A stretch of 64,000 nucleotides of DNA from Salinibacterium sp. NK8237 (GCF_015864955.1 NZ_JADYWE010000003.1:1-64000), one strand, 5' to 3'. Positions 7,973-16,395 are shown, counted from the first letter of the stretch. Made by a program: numbers and translations. Notes: generated from the letters alone by a model not told the origin.

Positions 7973-9625
7973 CTAACTAGTTGGCGTCAGCTTGCTGAGG
8001 ATCTGGACGACCCCCGGCTGTGTGGGATCCGCCGATGCGTACTGATCGTCTTCGGTGGGGAACCCAACGTAGTTCCGGGTGTTGTACTCGCCGAGAAGTG
8101 GGTGCGCCCCGAGTGGAATGGCGGGAACGTTGTCTACGAAGGCTTTCTGGATAACCTCGAGAGCAGCCGTTCGTTCAGCGTCGGATGCGGTGTTCGCGTA
8201 GGTGTTCAACCCTTCAGTGACTGCGGGGTCGTCGAAACGTCCGAAGTTGAACTGAGCGCGATCATCGACGATCCACTTGGTGTCCATGGTCGAGGTGTAA
8301 AGGCCGTAGGCATTGCCCGTGTCCTCGAGCCAGTGGATGATCGCCTGGAACGTTCCTTCTTGGCGTGCGGCGTCCCAGCCGCCCCAGTCAGGCTGGTCGA
8401 CGTTGACGTCAATTCCGAGGCCTTCGCCAAGTTCTTCAGCGAGTAGCGCCTGCTCAGTGTTCCAGTCGCTCCATCCTGCAGGAACAGAGATCGAGAACGA
8501 GACGGCCTCGCCATCGGGGTCGATCAGACTGTCGTTTTGCCAGGTGTAGCCGGCATCCGTAAGAATCTGCTTCGCTCTATCGACGTCGACCTTGTAATTC
8601 TGGCCGCTGTACTCGGGCAGGATCTCATTTTCGAGAAGATCGCTCAGCCCGGTCACGCTCCAAATAGCCTCGCTTGCTCCTTCACGCGCGATGTCGACGT
8701 AGGCCTGACGATCGATAGTCCATGCCAATGCTTCGCGGAGGGCTGGGTCGTTGAATGGCTTTGTCTGAAGGTTGAGGAACAGCGTGCCGGCTCCGGCGGT
8801 TGGCGACACGAGGAAATGGTTGGTCTCATCAGCGGCCAGATAGCTCGCTTCAATTTGTGGGATGAATGCTTGCGCCCAGTCGGCTTCGCCCGAGACGAGT
8901 GCGGTGGTGAGGGCCGCGTTGTCGCCGTACGACACGTAGTGCAGTTCAGGAACGGCCAGTTCACCGCCCCAGTAGTTCGGATTCGCCGTGAGAGTGACAG
9001 ATTCGGTCGACCAGTTGTCGAGAATATAGGGGCCGGTGCCGACGGCGAGGCCTTCGTCGGTGAGCGGGTCAGTGTTGGGGTCTGCGATGTTCTCCCAGAT
9101 GTGCTTGGGCACGATGGGGGTGTGCAGGACTCGGGCTTGCGAAACGTACTTCGAGTCGCCGAACTTCAGTGTGATGGCGTCTCCGTCAACAGTCGCGCCC
9201 TCGTACTTGAGTCCGCTGGTATCGGTGAGCGTACCGTTGAGGAATTGGTCGAACGTGAAGACGATGTCGTCGCCCGTAAAGTCGGTTCCGTCGCTCCAAG
9301 TGACTCCGCTGCGGGGCACAACGGTGAGCTCGGTGTAGTCGTCGTTCCACTCCACGGACTCCGCGAGCCACGGCGTGGTGCTGAGGTCCCCTGTCGGGTT
9401 GACAAGAGCTAGCGACTCAAAGATGACCAGGGAATAGCCGTACTTTTTAGCGGACGAGTCGCCCAAATACGGATTGTGAGATTCGGTGGTAATCGCGCCG
9501 TCTGGCTTCGCGATCGTGAGTGCCGCGCCGCTTCCGGCAGCGGTGTCGCCGCCGCTCGTGGCGCAACCGGTCAGTGCCAGCGCCGCCGCGATGCCGATGG
9601 CACCAATGGATGTTCTTAGCCTCAT
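7973..9625 (-). CDS. Family 5 extracellular solute-binding lipoprotein
   Basis: A 550-residue binding protein of the peptide/nickel/oligosaccharide family 5. The signal peptide ends in the lipobox LTGC (Cys21), so the mature protein should be anchored to the outer face of the membrane. Family features include the NPYLG and WSDGTDFTGDDIVFTFDQFL region around residues 100-130 and the VGTGPYIL stretch. ATG 9625 has AAGGAG 6 bases upstream. First gene of the transporter/GH3 operon, transcribed from the 9.6-9.8 kb promoter region shared with the tetR-type gene. Beta-gluco-oligosaccharide is the likeliest ligand given the GH3 partner; peptide is the alternative. Confidence 0.93.
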   Translation of the reverse strand: MRLRTSIGAIGIAAALALTGCATSGGDTAAGSGAALTIAKPDGAITTESHNPYLGDSSAKKYGYSLVIFESLALVNPTGDLSTTPWLAESVEWNDDYTELTVVPRSGVTWSDGTDFTGDDIVFTFDQFLNGTLTDTSGLKYEGATVDGDAITLKFGDSKYVSQARVLHTPIVPKHIWENIADPNTDPLTDEGLAVGTGPYILDNWSTESVTLTANPNYWGGELAVPELHYVSYGDNAALTTALVSGEADWAQAFIPQIEASYLAADETNHFLVSPTAGAGTLFLNLQTKPFNDPALREALAWTIDRQAYVDIAREGASEAIWSVTGLSDLLENEILPEYSGQNYKVDVDRAKQILTDAGYTWQNDSLIDPDGEAVSFSISVPAGWSDWNTEQALLAEELGEGLGIDVNVDQPDWGGWDAARQEGTFQAIIHWLEDTGNAYGLYTSTMDTKWIVDDRAQFNFGRFDDPAVTEGLNTYANTASDAERTAALEVIQKAFVDNVPAIPLGAHPLLGEYNTRNYVGFPTEDDQYASADPTQPGVVQILSKLTPTS

Positions 9626-9725
9626 TGCTATTCTCCTTCGTGTGGGTGCACGACTCTGTGCGTGTGAGCATATGACGCCGGGCGTGTCCGAAGGACGACG
9701 ACGGTGTCGAACTGAATGCGGTTTT

Positions 9726-9755
9726 ACCTTACAATCAAGTAAGTAAGTTAAGCAA
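9726..9755 (-). promoter_or_regulatory. Candidate promoter with overlapping inverted repeat for the transporter operon
   Basis: On the minus strand a -35-like TTGCTT (9750-9755) and -10-like TAAGGT (9726-9731) are spaced by 18 bases. The inverted repeat CTTAC-N6-GTAAG (9728-9743) covers the -10. A second repeat AGCATCG-N13-CGATGCT lies at 9755-9781. These are plausible binding places for the divergent TetR protein, but nothing in the sequence proves which repeat it binds. Confidence 0.45.
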
Positions 9756-9787
9756 GCATCGGTTCAGTCGATCTCGATGCTCGTGCG

Positions 9788-9805
9788 CGGATATACTTTC
9801 ATCCG
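9788..9805 (+). promoter_or_regulatory. Candidate -10 and operator in front of the tetR-type gene
   Basis: The plus strand has a good -10 hexamer TATACT (9792-9797) without a convincing -35. The inverted repeat CGGAT-N8-ATCCG (9788-9805) straddles it, which would suit autorepression. The repeat differs from those nearer the transporter promoter. Confidence 0.42.
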
Positions 9806-9831
9806 GAAAGCAGCTAAAGGGGATGCGAACC

Positions 9832-10464
9832 ATGGCAGTTAGTCGGCGGCCACCCCGTTCCCGCCCTGAAACGCTCGCTCGGCGCCGTGACATCCTCGAT
9901 GCCGCGGTCGAAATCTTCGGCAACAAGGGCTTTACTGGCGGAACGCTGCAAGAGATTGCCGATGAAGTGGGCATGACTCACGCCGGAATCCTGCATCACT
10001 TTGGTTCAAAGGACAAGCTTCTTCTCGAAGTGCTTGCCCTCCGCGATGAGACAGACGTTGCTGATCTCGACGAGCAACACATCCCGGACGGGATCGCACT
10101 ATTCCGCCACTTGGTTCGCACGGCGTTTATTAACGAGGGGCGCCCCGGTATCGTTCAGGCCTATGCCGTGCTGTCTGCGGAGTCGGTGACAGACGATCAT
10201 CCGGGGCGCGATTTCTTCGAGAAGCGGTATGAAGTGCTGCGTGGTGCGGTCTCTGACGCCTTTACGATGGTGTGTGCCGAGCATGGAGTCACCTCGAAAG
10301 AAACGATCGCCCTCGCATCTGCCAGCATCTTGGCAGTCATGGACGGGTTGCAAGTGCAGTGGCTTCTCGCCCCTGACACCGTCGAACTCGGTCGAGCATC
10401 GGAATTCGCTATTGAAGCGATCGTCGACTCGGTGATTGCGCCGACACGGTCACCGTTGTCCTGA
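9832..10464 (+). CDS. TetR/AcrR-family transcriptional regulator
   Basis: A 210-residue regulator. The N-terminal helix-turn-helix reads RRDILDAAVEIFGNKGFTGG then LQEIADEVGMTHAGILHHFGSKDKLL, the standard TetR DNA-binding domain; the rest is the ligand-binding helical domain. I choose ATG 9832 rather than ATG 9823 because AAAGGGG (9816-9822) gives 9-base spacing to the former and none to the latter. Divergent from the transporter/GH3 operon, so it probably represses that operon in response to an imported sugar or metabolite (inference from position). Confidence 0.88.
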   Translation: MAVSRRPPRSRPETLARRRDILDAAVEIFGNKGFTGGTLQEIADEVGMTHAGILHHFGSKDKLLLEVLALRDETDVADLDEQHIPDGIALFRHLVRTAFINEGRPGIVQAYAVLSAESVTDDHPGRDFFEKRYEVLRGAVSDAFTMVCAEHGVTSKETIALASASILAVMDGLQVQWLLAPDTVELGRASEFAIEAIVDSVIAPTRSPLS

Positions 10465-10517
10465 CGGACGGCGAACGTGAGCGTAGCGATCCGCTGCGGG
10501 CACCGGGTGAGGCGGAG

Positions 10518-11459
10518 ATGCGCTTGTCAGCATCGTCGCCCAGTATGGGGAGTATGAGTTTTGAGCTCCCGCCGCTGCGGAATCCACGACGTACTATTGG
10601 CGATCGAACCTTCGACTTCTCGCGCCAGGTTGCGGTGATGGCGATTGTGAATCGCACGCCCGATTCCTTTTATGACGCGGGCACCAATTACGCGCTTGAG
10701 GATGCTGTCGCCGCGTCGCTGCAGGCTGTCGAGCAGGGGGCCGATTGGATCGATATCGGCGGCGTACCGTTCGCTCCGGGTGACCCTCTGAGCGTGGAGG
10801 AGGAGTGCCAGCGCGTCGTTCCGGTGGTGCAGGCGCTTCGCGAAGCATCCGACGTCGTGATCTCGGTCGACACGTTCCACGCTGAGGTTGCTCGCCGGAG
10901 TATCGCGGCCGGTGCCACGGTGATCAATGACACGACAGGCTTGAGCGATCCGGACCTTGCCGGCGTTGTTGCTTCCAGCGATGCATCGCTCATTCTTGTT
11001 CATTCGCGTGCGCAGCCACGCACCCAGTTCGCGCGGCCACAGTATGACGACGTGGCGGCAGAGGTGCGAGACTTTCTGCAGAGCCGAGTTGAGCAAGCTC
11101 TGGCCGCCGGAGTTGCCGATGATCGGCTCTTCATCGATCCTGGACATGATCTCAACAAGAACACGCTGCACAGCCTCGAACTCACCCGCCGGCTCGACGT
11201 CATCACCGAACTCGGGTTGCCGACCCTCGTCGCTCTCTCCAATAAAGATTTCATCGGCGAAGTGCTCGATAAGCCGAAGCGTGAACGGCTAGAAGGTTCG
11301 CTCGCAGCCGCCGTGGTATCCATCCTCAACGGCGCGCGGGTGGTGCGGGTGCACGAGGTCGCTGAAACAGTGGCTGCCGTGCGCATGACGGAAGCGATTC
11401 TGGGGCTCCGCGAGCCCGCGCTGCTGAAGCACAACATGTCCGACATCAACGAAAGGTAG
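10518..11459 (+). CDS. Dihydropteroate synthase-like protein, FolP2 type
   Basis: A 313-residue TIM-barrel pterin-binding protein. It keeps VMAIVNRTPDSFYDAG near residue 40 and the C-terminal block ALSNKDFIGE, both typical of the FolP2 paralogue found beside true FolP1 in actinobacteria. In ordinary DHPS the second loop reads DVGGESTRPG and the late motif SRKRFLG; here these are DIGGVPFAPG and SNKDFIG. Mycobacterial FolP2 paralogues are reported not to replace DHPS, so sulfonamide-target activity should not be assumed. ATG 10518 has GAGG upstream; ATG 10545 or 10554 are alternatives. Followed after 5 bases by a RibD-like reductase. Confidence 0.85.
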   Translation: MRLSASSPSMGSMSFELPPLRNPRRTIGDRTFDFSRQVAVMAIVNRTPDSFYDAGTNYALEDAVAASLQAVEQGADWIDIGGVPFAPGDPLSVEEECQRVVPVVQALREASDVVISVDTFHAEVARRSIAAGATVINDTTGLSDPDLAGVVASSDASLILVHSRAQPRTQFARPQYDDVAAEVRDFLQSRVEQALAAGVADDRLFIDPGHDLNKNTLHSLELTRRLDVITELGLPTLVALSNKDFIGEVLDKPKRERLEGSLAAAVVSILNGARVVRVHEVAETVAAVRMTEAILGLREPALLKHNMSDINER

Positions 11460-11464
11460 GCACC

Positions 11465-12211
11465 GTGGCCGACGCATCCGACATCCATTCCCTCAACGCA
11501 GGAGCACCTCTCACCGACGAACAACTTCTCGCGAGTTACGCGGTGGCTGATCGGTCGGTGCCGTGGTTGCGCGCGAACTTCGTGTCGAGCATTGATGGCG
11601 CTGCCACCCACGAGGGAGTGTCTGGTGGGCTTGGCACGGACTCAGACGGGCGAGTATTCGGGCTGCTCCGTCGCCTTGCGGATGTCATCGTCGTTGGTGC
11701 GGGAACAGTGCGGCAAGAGGGATACCGCAATCTCGCTCTCGACGAGAAGTCTGCAGAGTGGCGGACTTCGCAAGGACTCGCCGCTCAGCCACCGTTTGCC
11801 ATAGTGACGGCATCCCTGCGGCTGGAGCCGGGAGACTTGGGTAGCTATGCGACGCGCCCCCTCGTGGTGACCACCGAGAGCGCACCCGCGGAGAGCCGTA
11901 AACGAATCGAAGAGGTTGCTGACGTGATCATTGCGGGGGATTCTGCCGTAGATACCGTCGAGATGAAACACCTCCTCGCGGAACGCGGGTTGGTTCAGCA
12001 GCACAGTGAAGGCGGGCCGACACTCTTCGCGACGATGATTGCTCAGGGCGTTGTTGACGAACTCTGCCTCACCGTGAGTCCGCGACTCGAAGGCGGCTCG
12101 GCTCGACGAATCGTGGATGCTGCGGATGCGACACCACAAAACATGTCGCTCGCGCACGCGCTGTCCGCGCCCGATGGAACGCTGCTGCTGCGCTACGTTC
12201 GAGCGCGTTAG
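11465..12211 (+). CDS. RibD C-terminal-like (pyrimidine/dihydrofolate reductase fold) protein
   Basis: A 248-residue NADPH-dependent reductase-fold protein. NFVSSIDGAATHEG near residue 40, the VIVVGAGTVRQEGY motif near residue 80, and SEGGPTLFATMIAQGVVDELCLTVSP near residue 180 match the RibD C-terminal/DHFR superfamily group called pyrimidine reductase family in actinobacteria. No deaminase domain is present, so it is not full-length RibD. GTG start with AAAGGTAGG inside the end of the preceding gene; the two are surely cotranscribed. It may act on a pterin or pyrimidine; a related mycobacterial protein (Rv2671) was shown to have DHFR activity, which makes the pairing with a folate-type protein interesting. 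Confidence 0.85.
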   Translation: MADASDIHSLNAGAPLTDEQLLASYAVADRSVPWLRANFVSSIDGAATHEGVSGGLGTDSDGRVFGLLRRLADVIVVGAGTVRQEGYRNLALDEKSAEWRTSQGLAAQPPFAIVTASLRLEPGDLGSYATRPLVVTTESAPAESRKRIEEVADVIIAGDSAVDTVEMKHLLAERGLVQQHSEGGPTLFATMIAQGVVDELCLTVSPRLEGGSARRIVDAADATPQNMSLAHALSAPDGTLLLRYVRAR

Positions 12212-12245
12212 CTAGTACTCGGCCGCTGCGGTACTTTCGAGCCCG

Positions 12246-13700
12246 CTAGCACTCGACAACGTTGACGGCGAGACCACCCATCGACGTTTCTTTGTAGCGG
12301 GAACTCATGTCTTTGCCGGTCTCGGCCATGGTGATGATGACCTCATCGAGCGAGACGCGGTGCTCGCCATCGCCCCACAACGCCATCTTCGCGGCATTGA
12401 TCGCCTTCGAGGCAGCAATCGCATTGCGTTCAATGCACGGAATCTGCACGAGTCCACCAATGGGATCGCACGTGAGTCCGAGGTTGTGTTCCATCGCAAT
12501 CTCGGCCGCATTCTCGACCTGTGCGGGAGTTCCACCGAGAATCTCTGCGAGCCCCGCGGCGGCCATGGAGGAGGCTGAGCCAACCTCGCCCTGACATCCG
12601 ACCTCGGCTCCCGAGATGGAAGCCATGCGCTTGTAGAGCACGCCCACGGCCGCGCTGGCCAGCAAGAAGCGCACGGTTGCGTCATCCTTCGTCGCCTGGT
12701 CGGCGTCTTTCATGCCTGGTGCGTAGTGGGTCGCGTAGAACAGCACGGCCGGGATGATGCCGGCAGCACCGTTGGTGGGGGCAGTGACGACCCGGCCACC
12801 CGAGGCATTTTCTTCGTTGACGGCGAGAGCCACAAGGTTGACCCATTCCTGCCAAAAGTTGGGATCGCGGTTGGGGTCTTCTTCGCGCAGGCGTCGGTGC
12901 CAGTCGGGGGCCCGGCGACGTACCTTCAAGTTACCGGGCAGGTTGCCGGTGCGTTCAAGGCTATTGTTCTTGCACTCATCCATGACATCGCGGATGTGCA
13001 GAAGGCCAGCAACCACCTCAGACTCGGGGCGGCGCGCCAACTCGTTGCGCAACATCACGCCGCTGAAGCTGAGCCCTTCGGCGCGACAGTGCGCGAGCAA
13101 TTGCGCTGCAGTGCGGAACGGCAGAGGATCAGCCACGGCGGCTGGGCCGCTAGAGGAGCTGCCATCGCGGTTATCGCCCTCGCGATAGATGAAACCGCCG
13201 CCGATCGAGAAGTAGGTTGCCTCGAGAATTGCGGCGCCATCCGCATCGTATGCCGCAAAGCGCATGCCGTTCGGATGCCCGTCGAGCACGGTGAGCGGGT
13301 GCAGGGCAATATCGGACGCGCGGAACGGCACATCGTGACTCGCGCCCAAGCGCAACACTCCGGATTCTTCGATGCGGGCCAGAATCTGTTCCATCTCCGC
13401 GGGGAGAACCTGGTCGGGGAGCTTGCCTTCCAAGCCAATGAGCACCGCGCTCATCGTGCCGTGGCCAGCACCGGTTGCGGCGAGAGAGCCATAGAGGCGA
13501 ACGCTGAGAGTGGCGACCGAGTCGAGCATCTCGTGTTCGGAAAGATCAGCGGCAAATGACGCAGCCGCGCGCATGGGGCCAACCGTGTGTGAACTGGACG
13601 GGCCAATGCCGACCGTGAACAGATCGAAGCTGCTGAGGGGCACCTCTTCGAGCGAGGGCGTTGGTACTTCGGTTCGGGGGGTCAGATTGCGAATGGCCAC
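12246..13700 (-). CDS. sdaA: L-serine ammonia-lyase (serine dehydratase), single chain
   Basis: A 484-residue iron-sulfur serine dehydratase that turns L-serine into pyruvate and ammonia. The N-terminal beta domain has [21 protein letters not shown]; the C-terminal alpha domain has [17 protein letters not shown] and [18 protein letters not shown], which supply the cluster cysteines. Start is GTG 13700 with GGAG at 6 bases. It is preceded by a tandem glycine riboswitch, so glycine should control it; serine and glycine are linked through GlyA. Convergent with the RibD-like gene, 34 bases apart; a weak GTAC..GTAC inverted repeat lies between. Confidence 0.95.
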   Translation of the reverse strand: MAIRNLTPRTEVPTPSLEEVPLSSFDLFTVGIGPSSSHTVGPMRAAASFAADLSEHEMLDSVATLSVRLYGSLAATGAGHGTMSAVLIGLEGKLPDQVLPAEMEQILARIEESGVLRLGASHDVPFRASDIALHPLTVLDGHPNGMRFAAYDADGAAILEATYFSIGGGFIYREGDNRDGSSSSGPAAVADPLPFRTAAQLLAHCRAEGLSFSGVMLRNELARRPESEVVAGLLHIRDVMDECKNNSLERTGNLPGNLKVRRRAPDWHRRLREEDPNRDPNFWQEWVNLVALAVNEENASGGRVVTAPTNGAAGIIPAVLFYATHYAPGMKDADQATKDDATVRFLLASAAVGVLYKRMASISGAEVGCQGEVGSASSMAAAGLAEILGGTPAQVENAAEIAMEHNLGLTCDPIGGLVQIPCIERNAIAASKAINAAKMALWGDGEHRVSLDEVIITMAETGKDMSSRYKETSMGGLAVNVVEC

Positions 13701-13744
13701 GGTGACTCCGTTTCTTCACCACACTGCGTCGTGCGGGCGTCGTT

Positions 13745-13936
13745 GAGTCCTCTCCGCTCTGTATCGGGCCTGAGAGTTTCCGCACGCTTGTGGCGTTGCG
13801 TTGCCCCGTCGGCGAGTCGGACAGGGCCGACTACTTTTCAGAGTTGCCTATCCACTGCGGTACTGGGGCCTGAGAGATTCCCGGAGAGGGTTTGCTCCTA
13901 CGGCGCCAACCATCGATCGGAAGGACTCTCCCGCAG
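13745..13936 (-). promoter_or_regulatory. Tandem glycine riboswitch (gcvT element) upstream of sdaA
   Basis: Read on the minus strand, two aptamers follow each other. Aptamer I (about 13936-13835) shows GGGAGAG, GGCGCCGTAGGAGCAA, AATCTCTCAGGC and the linker ACTCTGAAAAG; aptamer II (about 13830-13745) shows CGCCGACGGGGCAA, AAACTCTCAGGCCC and GAGAGGAC. These are the conserved cores of the glycine riboswitch. The GACTC at the 3' end can also pair with GAGTC (13704-13708), which overlaps the sdaA ribosome-binding site, so a translation-level ON switch is plausible. Bases 13937-14077 beyond it hold the presumed promoter but no hexamers I would insist on. Confidence 0.95.
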
Positions 13937-14077
13937 CAGAATGACGGCTGTTCACTTGTGCCATCAGCATACACTTGAGCCTGCCTCGCAGACCCGTCAA
14001 TCTCGCGCCGGACTGGTGCTCAGTCGAGCGGGCGTTCCGCCACTCAGCGCTGCGAAACGCGCGCTCGTAAAGACCGC

Positions 14078-14935
14078 TTAGTCCTCGGGGTCTGAGGGAT
14101 CGATCGGCTCGTGGTGGTCAGCGTTTGTCACTCCACGGCGCCAGTAACCGTCGGCTGTCACTTGCTGCTTGGGAAGGCCTAGCTCACGACGCAGGTAGCG
14201 GCGGAGCGGAACCAGAGTTGTCGCTTCTCCCGCAAGGAAAACGAAGGTCGACTCGCCGATTTCGCCGAGCGCGCGCAAGGCGGCTTCCAGCTGACCGAGG
14301 CCGTCGCGACGATAGAACCAACCGGCATCCATGCGTGACTTCAGCTCGTCACTGAAGTAGCTCTCAAGGCCTTCGTCGGCGACATCGAACAGGGCGGTGA
14401 TGTTTACCGAGGTGGGCAGCATATCGATCCAGCGAGAGGCTGCCGGGAACGCAGTCTCGTCCGCGATCAGGATGACGTGGGTTGCACCAACGGGCAGCAG
14501 TCGTGATCCCCGCGGACCGGCAATCACGAGGCTGTCGCCAACGGCGGCTTTTCCGGCCCAAGCGGAGGCAGGTCCCTCGTCTCCGTGGACGACGAAGTCG
14601 ATGTCGAGCTCGTGACGACCAGCATCGCTGCGGAAGCCGAGCGGGGTGTAGTCACGCGAAATAACCTTGCCCTCGCCCTTGGGCTTCTTGATTCCCTCGG
14701 CGGTCATCGTGGGTGCAGTGAGCACGCCGGTTGCGGGGTCGGGAAAGAACACCTTGACGTGGTCGGTGGGGCCGCTGCTGACAAATCCGGCGAGTTCATC
14801 ACCGCGAAGGGTGATGCGCGCTATCGACGGTGCCGGGTGGCTGACGGCGCTGACGGTCACGTGGCGGATGACGAGGGGATGCTTGACGGAGTCACGTTCA
14901 ATTGTCATAGGCGATGGGCGCGGACGCCAGCTCAT
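14078..14935 (-). CDS. Siderophore-interacting protein (FAD-dependent ferric reductase family)
   Basis: A 285-residue SIP/ViuB-family flavoprotein that releases iron from ferric siderophores by reduction. The FAD site is at SRDYTPLGFR (about residue 94); the NAD(P)H-binding domain follows with VILIADETAFPAASRW. Directly upstream is a DtxR/IdeR-type box, so it should be derepressed by iron limitation. ATG 14935 lies only 7 bases from the box and has no ribosome-binding site, which fits a leaderless message; ATG 14908 is the alternative. It is read in the same direction as, and 53 bases after, the hydrolase-OsmC gene, with its own iron-controlled promoter. Confidence 0.9.
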   Translation of the reverse strand: MSWRPRPSPMTIERDSVKHPLVIRHVTVSAVSHPAPSIARITLRGDELAGFVSSGPTDHVKVFFPDPATGVLTAPTMTAEGIKKPKGEGKVISRDYTPLGFRSDAGRHELDIDFVVHGDEGPASAWAGKAAVGDSLVIAGPRGSRLLPVGATHVILIADETAFPAASRWIDMLPTSVNITALFDVADEGLESYFSDELKSRMDAGWFYRRDGLGQLEAALRALGEIGESTFVFLAGEATTLVPLRRYLRRELGLPKQQVTADGYWRRGVTNADHHEPIDPSDPED

Positions 14936-14941
14936 TTCACT

Positions 14942-14960
14942 AAAAGTTAGGCTTACCTAA
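14942..14960 (-). promoter_or_regulatory. DtxR/IdeR iron box
   Basis: On the minus strand TTAGGTAAGCCTAACTTTT matches the 19-base actinobacterial iron-box consensus TTAGGTTAGGCTAACCTAA at most positions, with the core TTAGG-TAAGCC-TAAC intact. It lies just before the siderophore-interacting protein start. Confidence 0.85.
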
Positions 14961-14988
14961 CTACTGTAACCCTCGCTTGCTGGGAGAG

Positions 14989-16260
14989 CTAGAGTGACGG
15001 CGCGGTTTCTGTCGTCGTGATCGAGATCTCGCCCTCAAGTGAGCGATGCACAGGGCACTTATCGGCAATGACGAGAAGCGAAGCACGTTGCTCATCGGTG
15101 AGGTCGCCTTCGAACGTGAGCTCACGTGTGAAGTGCTCGACCATTCCCTCGGTCGAGGTGCAGTGCTCGCACGCGGCCGCGTCGATACGCTCGCGACTCA
15201 GCCGAACACTGACCGACTTCAACGGCATCTTCTTACGGTCGGCGTACATCCTGATGGTGATGGAAGTGCAGCTTCCGAGCCCGGCCAAGACAAGGTCATA
15301 GGGTGCTGGGCCATGGTTTTCGCTTAATGGTGCAGGCTCATCCGAAATAAATTCGTGGCCCGAGGCGAAGACGCGCTGTTCGTAGCGCGCAGGGCCGCTC
15401 TCGGTGACGATCACCGAACTGCCGTCCTCAGTGATAGTCGCGCTCGGGCTGGCGACCGCAGCAGTGTTTACGGGAGTGTCGCTCTTCGCCGGCTGAGCAG
15501 CTGTGGAGTGGTCGAAAGCGTAGCGGGCCGACCACGCTGCGATGATGCTGGCGGCGAAAGCAGCGTCATCCCGATTGCTCAGCAAATGATCCGCACCATC
15601 GAGCGCCACGAAGGACTTGGGATGCTTCGCCGTTTCGAAGATCTCGCGCGCATTGTCGACGCCCACCGTCTGATCGATGGGGGAGTGCATGACCAAAAGT
15701 GCGGCATCCAAATCGCGCAGTCGCGCGGACTGAGGCTGGGCAGCAATGTCGTCGAGGAGTTGCTTGCGAATGCGGAACTCGCGGCCGCCCAGCTGAACCA
15801 TTGCTTCTCCTTCAGCCACGATTTCGGCACTGGCGTGAGAGAAGAGGTTGGAGATGTGGGCGGGATCGCTTGGGCTGCCGAGGGTGACGACAGCACGTGT
15901 GGAGGGCACACGATGCGCTGCAGCGAGCACGGCGGCTCCACCGAGGGAGTGCCCGATGAGAATCGTGGGGGCGCGGTAGTTGGTGCCGAGATATTCGGTG
16001 GCAGCAACGACATCGTCGATGTTGGAACTGAAGTTGGTGTTGGAGAAATCTCCGTCGGAGCCGCCCAGACCGGTGAAATCGAACCGCAACACGGCGATGC
16101 CATAGTCAACGAGCGCTTTTGAAATGCGCGACGCAGCGAAGGAATCCTTCGAGCATGTAAAGCAGTGGGCGAAGAGGGCATAGGCAGAAGGGGTGCCGTC
16201 GGGGAGGTCGAGGCGGGCCGCCAGCATGGAATCGTTGGAGCCGGGGAATTCGATCTTCAT
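14989..16260 (-). CDS. Alpha/beta-hydrolase fused to OsmC domain
   Basis: A 423-residue two-domain protein. Residues ~1-250 form an alpha/beta-hydrolase with the nucleophile elbow GHSLGG, an oxyanion-side HCFTCSKDSF stretch, and late LVMHSPIDQTVG (Asp) and DGADHLL (His). Residues ~280-423 are an OsmC/Ohr-like domain with a cysteine in LGSCTSITIRMYADRKKMP and a second in ADKCPVHRSLEG, the peroxidatic pair of the family. The fusion is known in other bacteria, and suggests one half frees or binds an acyl group that the other reduces as a hydroperoxide. Substrate unknown. A perfect CATCCG-N5-CGGATG repeat lies upstream. Confidence 0.9.
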   Translation of the reverse strand: MKIEFPGSNDSMLAARLDLPDGTPSAYALFAHCFTCSKDSFAASRISKALVDYGIAVLRFDFTGLGGSDGDFSNTNFSSNIDDVVAATEYLGTNYRAPTILIGHSLGGAAVLAAAHRVPSTRAVVTLGSPSDPAHISNLFSHASAEIVAEGEAMVQLGGREFRIRKQLLDDIAAQPQSARLRDLDAALLVMHSPIDQTVGVDNAREIFETAKHPKSFVALDGADHLLSNRDDAAFAASIIAAWSARYAFDHSTAAQPAKSDTPVNTAAVASPSATITEDGSSVIVTESGPARYEQRVFASGHEFISDEPAPLSENHGPAPYDLVLAGLGSCTSITIRMYADRKKMPLKSVSVRLSRERIDAAACEHCTSTEGMVEHFTRELTFEGDLTDEQRASLLVIADKCPVHRSLEGEISITTTETAPSL

Positions 16261-16301
16261 TATCCGTTACCGCTTTCGTGTCGACTTGCTCCAGCGTTTC
16301 T

Positions 16302-16318
16302 CATCCGGATAACGGATG
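16302..16318 (-). promoter_or_regulatory. Inverted repeat upstream of the hydrolase-OsmC gene
   Basis: CATCCG-N5-CGGATG is a perfect 6-bp inverted repeat 42 bases before the ATG. Its right half overlaps TAACGGAT (16310-16317), which is itself the inverse of ATCCGTTA at 16262-16269. A repressor site is plausible; its owner is unknown. Confidence 0.4.
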
Positions 16319-16354
16319 CAACGTCTCCGTGCTCTCAGTTCTTCCCGTTAACGC

Positions 16355-16395
16355 CAGAACGGCTGGCAAAGACAGTGTCTTCGCCAGCCGTTCTG
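16355..16395 (-). terminator. Strong hairpin after the septum-formation lipoprotein gene
   Basis: A 13-bp perfect stem (CAGAACGGCTGGC at 16355-16367 with 16383-16395) topped by a further 5-bp stem (AAGAC with GTCTT). It begins 9 bases past the stop of the minus-strand lipoprotein gene. No U-run follows, as is common for actinobacterial terminators. Confidence 0.7.

Noticed and set aside
12212..12245. GTAC...GTAC inverted repeat as a terminator between the reductase gene and sdaA
   Set aside because: Only 4-5 bp arms, no U-run on either strand; too weak to call.
13731..14081. 116-codon frame across the sdaA leader
   Set aside because: It lies on the opposite strand to a glycine riboswitch, which explains the conserved-looking sequence.
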